From positions 652,330 through 716,329 of the forward strand of contig SACZ01000003.1 in assembly GCA_023369685.1 (NCBI GenBank): a stretch of 64,000 bases of DNA, in the 5' to 3' direction. How positions within the stretch are numbered: the first letter of the stretch is position 1; each line of letters begins with the position of its first letter. Below the pieces are notes generated by a model. It saw only the letters and a program-made list of their open reading frames with translations. It was not told the origin of the DNA and ran no database searches. Shown one piece after another: positions 61,691 through 64,000 of this stretch. Position numbers and translations under genes: made by a program. The stretch comes from Prolixibacteraceae bacterium JC049. Lineage in GTDB: Bacteria; Bacteroidota; Bacteroidia; Bacteroidales; Prolixibacteraceae.

Positions 61691-64000
61691 TTAGAATGAT
61701 ACATTAATACCCAGGTTCACTCTTTTTTGTAGAGGATAGCGTGCTCCATTTCCTGAAGCCAATTCTGGATCCCACCAATCGAATGGCGAGAATACAAACA
61801 GGTTAGTTGCAATTAGGAATACACGAGCAGAGCTCATATTGAATCGTTTCAATAGCTTTCTGTTAAAGCGATAACCCAACTCAACATTTTTTAGTCTCAA
61901 ATACTTTGAGTTACGCAACCAGAAAGTAGATGTGCGATTATTGTTGTTATTTCCTCCATATGAAAGTCTAGGGTAAATAGCATTGGGATTTTCTGTTTCA
62001 GCACTCCCTGATATCTCACGAGAAATCCATCTATTTTTAGGGTTATTAACGTAACTCATTACATTACCTGTTTCTCCTCCTGCAAAAGGGTAAGCAGCAT
62101 TTCCTCCAAGGAAGAAATCGCAATTACCAGTTCCTTGAAATAGCATACTGAAGTCGAACTGTTTGTATCGCATACTTAAACCAAAACCATATACCACTTC
62201 AGGAATGGTTGAGTGACCGATGGGAACAATATCATCATCATTGATTTTTCCATCTCCGTTAACATCTTTATACTTGATGTCACCAGGAAGTATCTTGCCA
62301 TAAGTTTGTTTTGGACTATTATCAATTTCGGCCTGATCTTTAAATAATCCCAAAGCAATTAATCCTCTTGTCTGTCCCCACTTGTATCCTTCTGTCTGCT
62401 GGTAATAAAGAGAGTTGGATGCTTCGTCGTAATTAACAACTTCGTTATTACTATAGGTGAAGTTTCCGCGCAGAGTGTATGAGAAATCATCAATTTTTTT
62501 TGTGTAAGAAAATGTTCCATCAATACCTTTGCTCTCCATGATACCAACATTGGCCCAAGGCTTCTGATTGCCTAACAGTCCAACTACCTGGTTGATATAG
62601 TTGCGTTTCATGAAGATTTTCTCTCTTCGATCTCTAAAAATATCAGTTGTTATTTTAAACGAATCGAATAATTCTAAATCAACTCCAATGTTCTGTTTGG
62701 TAGATACCTCCCATGTTAGATCCTGTGCTCCAACAATATCTGGATGTAAACCTCCAGGATTATTGCCTCCGTTTTCTCCCATGCCATATCCTGCTCCATG
62801 TTTTATAGTGGTTATATATGGAAAGCGAGCATTTAGTCTATCGTTACCAACTTGTCCAATGGAATAGCGAAGCTTTAGGTTCGTGATTTTATCCTGATTG
62901 GCCATGAAGTTTTCCTTGGTTACTAACCACCCTAATGCCATTGCTGGGAAAAAACCATATCGTGATCCTTTTTCAAAGTTTTCGGAACCAGTGTAACCAA
63001 AGTTAAACTCGAACATGTATTTATCCATGTAAGCATAGGTTGCTCTACCTGAAAATGCTTGGTTGCGGGCAGGAATAGCTTTTAAGATATCGCCGCCACT
63101 ATCATTTCTTCCATATTCTTGTTGATAGTAAAATAGTAATCCGCCTACACGATGTGTTTCATTAAAAAGTCGGTTGTAGTTCAGAGTTGCTTCTGTATAG
63201 AATCGTTTATCTCCCCATGCAGAAGTTTTCTGAGAAAGAGGTGATGAGTCAACCACTTTACGAAGAACTAATTGTCCATTCTTGTCTCGTTGCTTTTCTG
63301 CGCGAAATAATTCCGGGCGAACAAGACGCTTGATGTCATTGTAGTTGTAGGTGTCGTATGAAAAACGGCCTGTAAATGTCAGTCCTTTAGTTATAAACGA
63401 TAGATCTTGCTTAAGAGCAATATTGGTTTCCAATTTGTTTTCCCACTTGGTGGTATATCCTGTTTGGGTTAAAATAGCAAAAGGACTCATTAGATCTGCA
63501 GAAGATCCGTAAGCAGGTAGTAAACCATTAGAATATCTAAAAGGAACAGTAACAGGAGTAAGGTTGGCAAAAGAGTTCCAAATGGCATCACTATTTCCAT
63601 CTCCTGGTTTATTTTGGTCTACAATCCATGCGCCAATTCCTAGACTAAGGCTAGTGGTTTTGGTAACATTTACATCGACATTAGAACGGAAGTTATAGCG
63701 AGTATAGTTTACGTTAGTATTATAATCGTTCAGATTACCATACTTATACATTCCCGACTCATTGTAGTAACCTCCAGATATGTAATAGCGTACCATCGAA
63801 CTACCTCCACTTAGGTTAAGTGATGCTTTGTAATTAGAAGTATTGTCTTTTAATAATTCCTCTCTCCAGTTGATATCTGGATATAAATCGGGGTCCAAAC
63901 CATACTTGATGATTTCAACTTCCGAAGGGGTATAGAACGGCATTTTACCTCTGGAAACACTAGCTTCATTGGCCAATAAGGCATAGTCGGAAGCATTCAG
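61691..64000 (-). CDS. SusC/RagA family TonB-linked outer membrane protein (partial)
   Basis: At least 769 aa, running beyond the window edge; the 5' part is missing, so signal peptide, plug and TonB box are not seen. The barrel part is clear: SDYALLANEA at the edge, ASLNLSGGSSMVRYYISGGYYNESGM, RYNFRSNVDVNVTKTTSLSLGIG, KFYTEATLNYNRLF, NLKLRYSIGQVGNDRL, and the end with FWLRNSKYLRLKNVELGYRFN and NLGINVSF. These are usual SusC C-terminal strands. It imports oligosaccharides with SusD, powered by TonB. SusD follows at 10 nt. Confidence 0.95.
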   Translation of the reverse strand: MNASDYALLANEASVSRGKMPFYTPSEVEIIKYGLDPDLYPDINWREELLKDNTSNYKASLNLSGGSSMVRYYISGGYYNESGMYKYGNLNDYNTNVNYTRYNFRSNVDVNVTKTTSLSLGIGAWIVDQNKPGDGNSDAIWNSFANLTPVTVPFRYSNGLLPAYGSSADLMSPFAILTQTGYTTKWENKLETNIALKQDLSFITKGLTFTGRFSYDTYNYNDIKRLVRPELFRAEKQRDKNGQLVLRKVVDSSPLSQKTSAWGDKRFYTEATLNYNRLFNETHRVGGLLFYYQQEYGRNDSGGDILKAIPARNQAFSGRATYAYMDKYMFEFNFGYTGSENFEKGSRYGFFPAMALGWLVTKENFMANQDKITNLKLRYSIGQVGNDRLNARFPYITTIKHGAGYGMGENGGNNPGGLHPDIVGAQDLTWEVSTKQNIGVDLELFDSFKITTDIFRDRREKIFMKRNYINQVVGLLGNQKPWANVGIMESKGIDGTFSYTKKIDDFSYTLRGNFTYSNNEVVNYDEASNSLYYQQTEGYKWGQTRGLIALGLFKDQAEIDNSPKQTYGKILPGDIKYKDVNGDGKINDDDIVPIGHSTIPEVVYGFGLSMRYKQFDFSMLFQGTGNCDFFLGGNAAYPFAGGETGNVMSYVNNPKNRWISREISGSAETENPNAIYPRLSYGGNNNNNRTSTFWLRNSKYLRLKNVELGYRFNRKLLKRFNMSSARVFLIATNLFVFSPFDWWDPELASGNGARYPLQKRVNLGINVSF

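Noticed and set aside
1-64000. tRNA, rRNA, CRISPR or prophage features
   Set aside because: I looked for cloverleaf patterns, repeat-spacer arrays and phage genes and saw none that I could support by eye.

Overview
The window is chromosomal DNA from a Bacteroidota bacterium. This is shown by a SusC/SusD outer-membrane nutrient-uptake pair, many lipoproteins with short lipoboxes ending in a Cys near residues 17-24, GH92 and GH20 glycoside hydrolases, A-rich leaders instead of strong Shine-Dalgarno sequences, and promoters of the Bacteroidota type (TTG, about 19 nt, TAnnTTTG). The DNA is AT-rich. A cluster for acetate and butyrate formation points to a fermentative, probably anaerobic or facultative marine or gut-type organism, perhaps of the Marinilabiliales. 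The order is an inference, not something the sequence proves. I saw no rRNA, tRNA or CRISPR array.

Layout. 1-8.5 kb: membrane-anchored regulator-like protein, a protein with a nucleoside-phosphorylase-like C-terminus, M64 peptidase, YbdG-like mechanosensitive channel, Lrp-type regulator, sulfatase. 8.6-8.8 kb: a short element bounded by inverted repeats. 8.8-13.6 kb: GPP34 protein, GH92 mannosidase, divergent glutamine synthetase. 14-16.1 kb: sucCD. 16.4-20.8 kb: radical SAM protein, then a two-gene unit of a PSD-like pyruvoyl decarboxylase and a C69 dipeptidase. 20.9-24 kb: a HisKA_2/LytTR two-component system with a small partner gene. 24.2-26.5 kb: GH20 hexosaminidase and a coiled-coil protein. 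26.8-33.6 kb: pta, an Hbd-like dehydrogenase, two acetate kinases, ptb and buk, all in one direction. 33.7-34.8 kb: rpsF-rpsR-rplI. 35.5-38.9 kb: PadR regulator, glutathione peroxidase, dnaX with an A11 tract at a frame change, ferritin. 39-42.6 kb: RelA/SpoT homologue, glycerate kinase, small TPR protein. 42.7-46.4 kb: TPR protein, M49-like peptidase, DedA-like membrane protein, small exported protein. 46.8-50.2 kb: NarL-type two-component system and nhaA. 50.2-52 kb: LysR/SDR divergent pair. 52-54.5 kb: an acyltransferase gene broken by a 1.4 kb AT-rich insert with a decayed IS1595-type transposase and a lipoprotein gene. 54.7-58.6 kb: envelope proteins and a flavin amine oxidase-like lipoprotein. 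58.8-64 kb: DUF1735-type lipoprotein, SusD and a SusC that runs off the window.

How genes work together. pta/ack and ptb/buk convert acetyl-CoA and butyryl-CoA to the acids and ATP. SucCD makes ATP or GTP from succinyl-CoA. The SusCD locus would import a glycan processed by surface lipoproteins, and the sulfatase, GH92 and GH20 enzymes fit breakdown of sulfated, mannose-rich or GlcNAc-containing glycans.

Most notable points: dnaX needs a -1 shift at A11 to make the long form; the RelA/SpoT protein has lost key HD-domain residues; the Hbd-like protein lacks the Asn of the usual catalytic set; the PSD-like enzyme resembles PLP-independent aromatic amino acid decarboxylases; an IS1595 remnant and a passenger-like gene have broken an acyltransferase gene; and a GGGA-TCCC motif occurs on both sides of the NarL-type two-component system.
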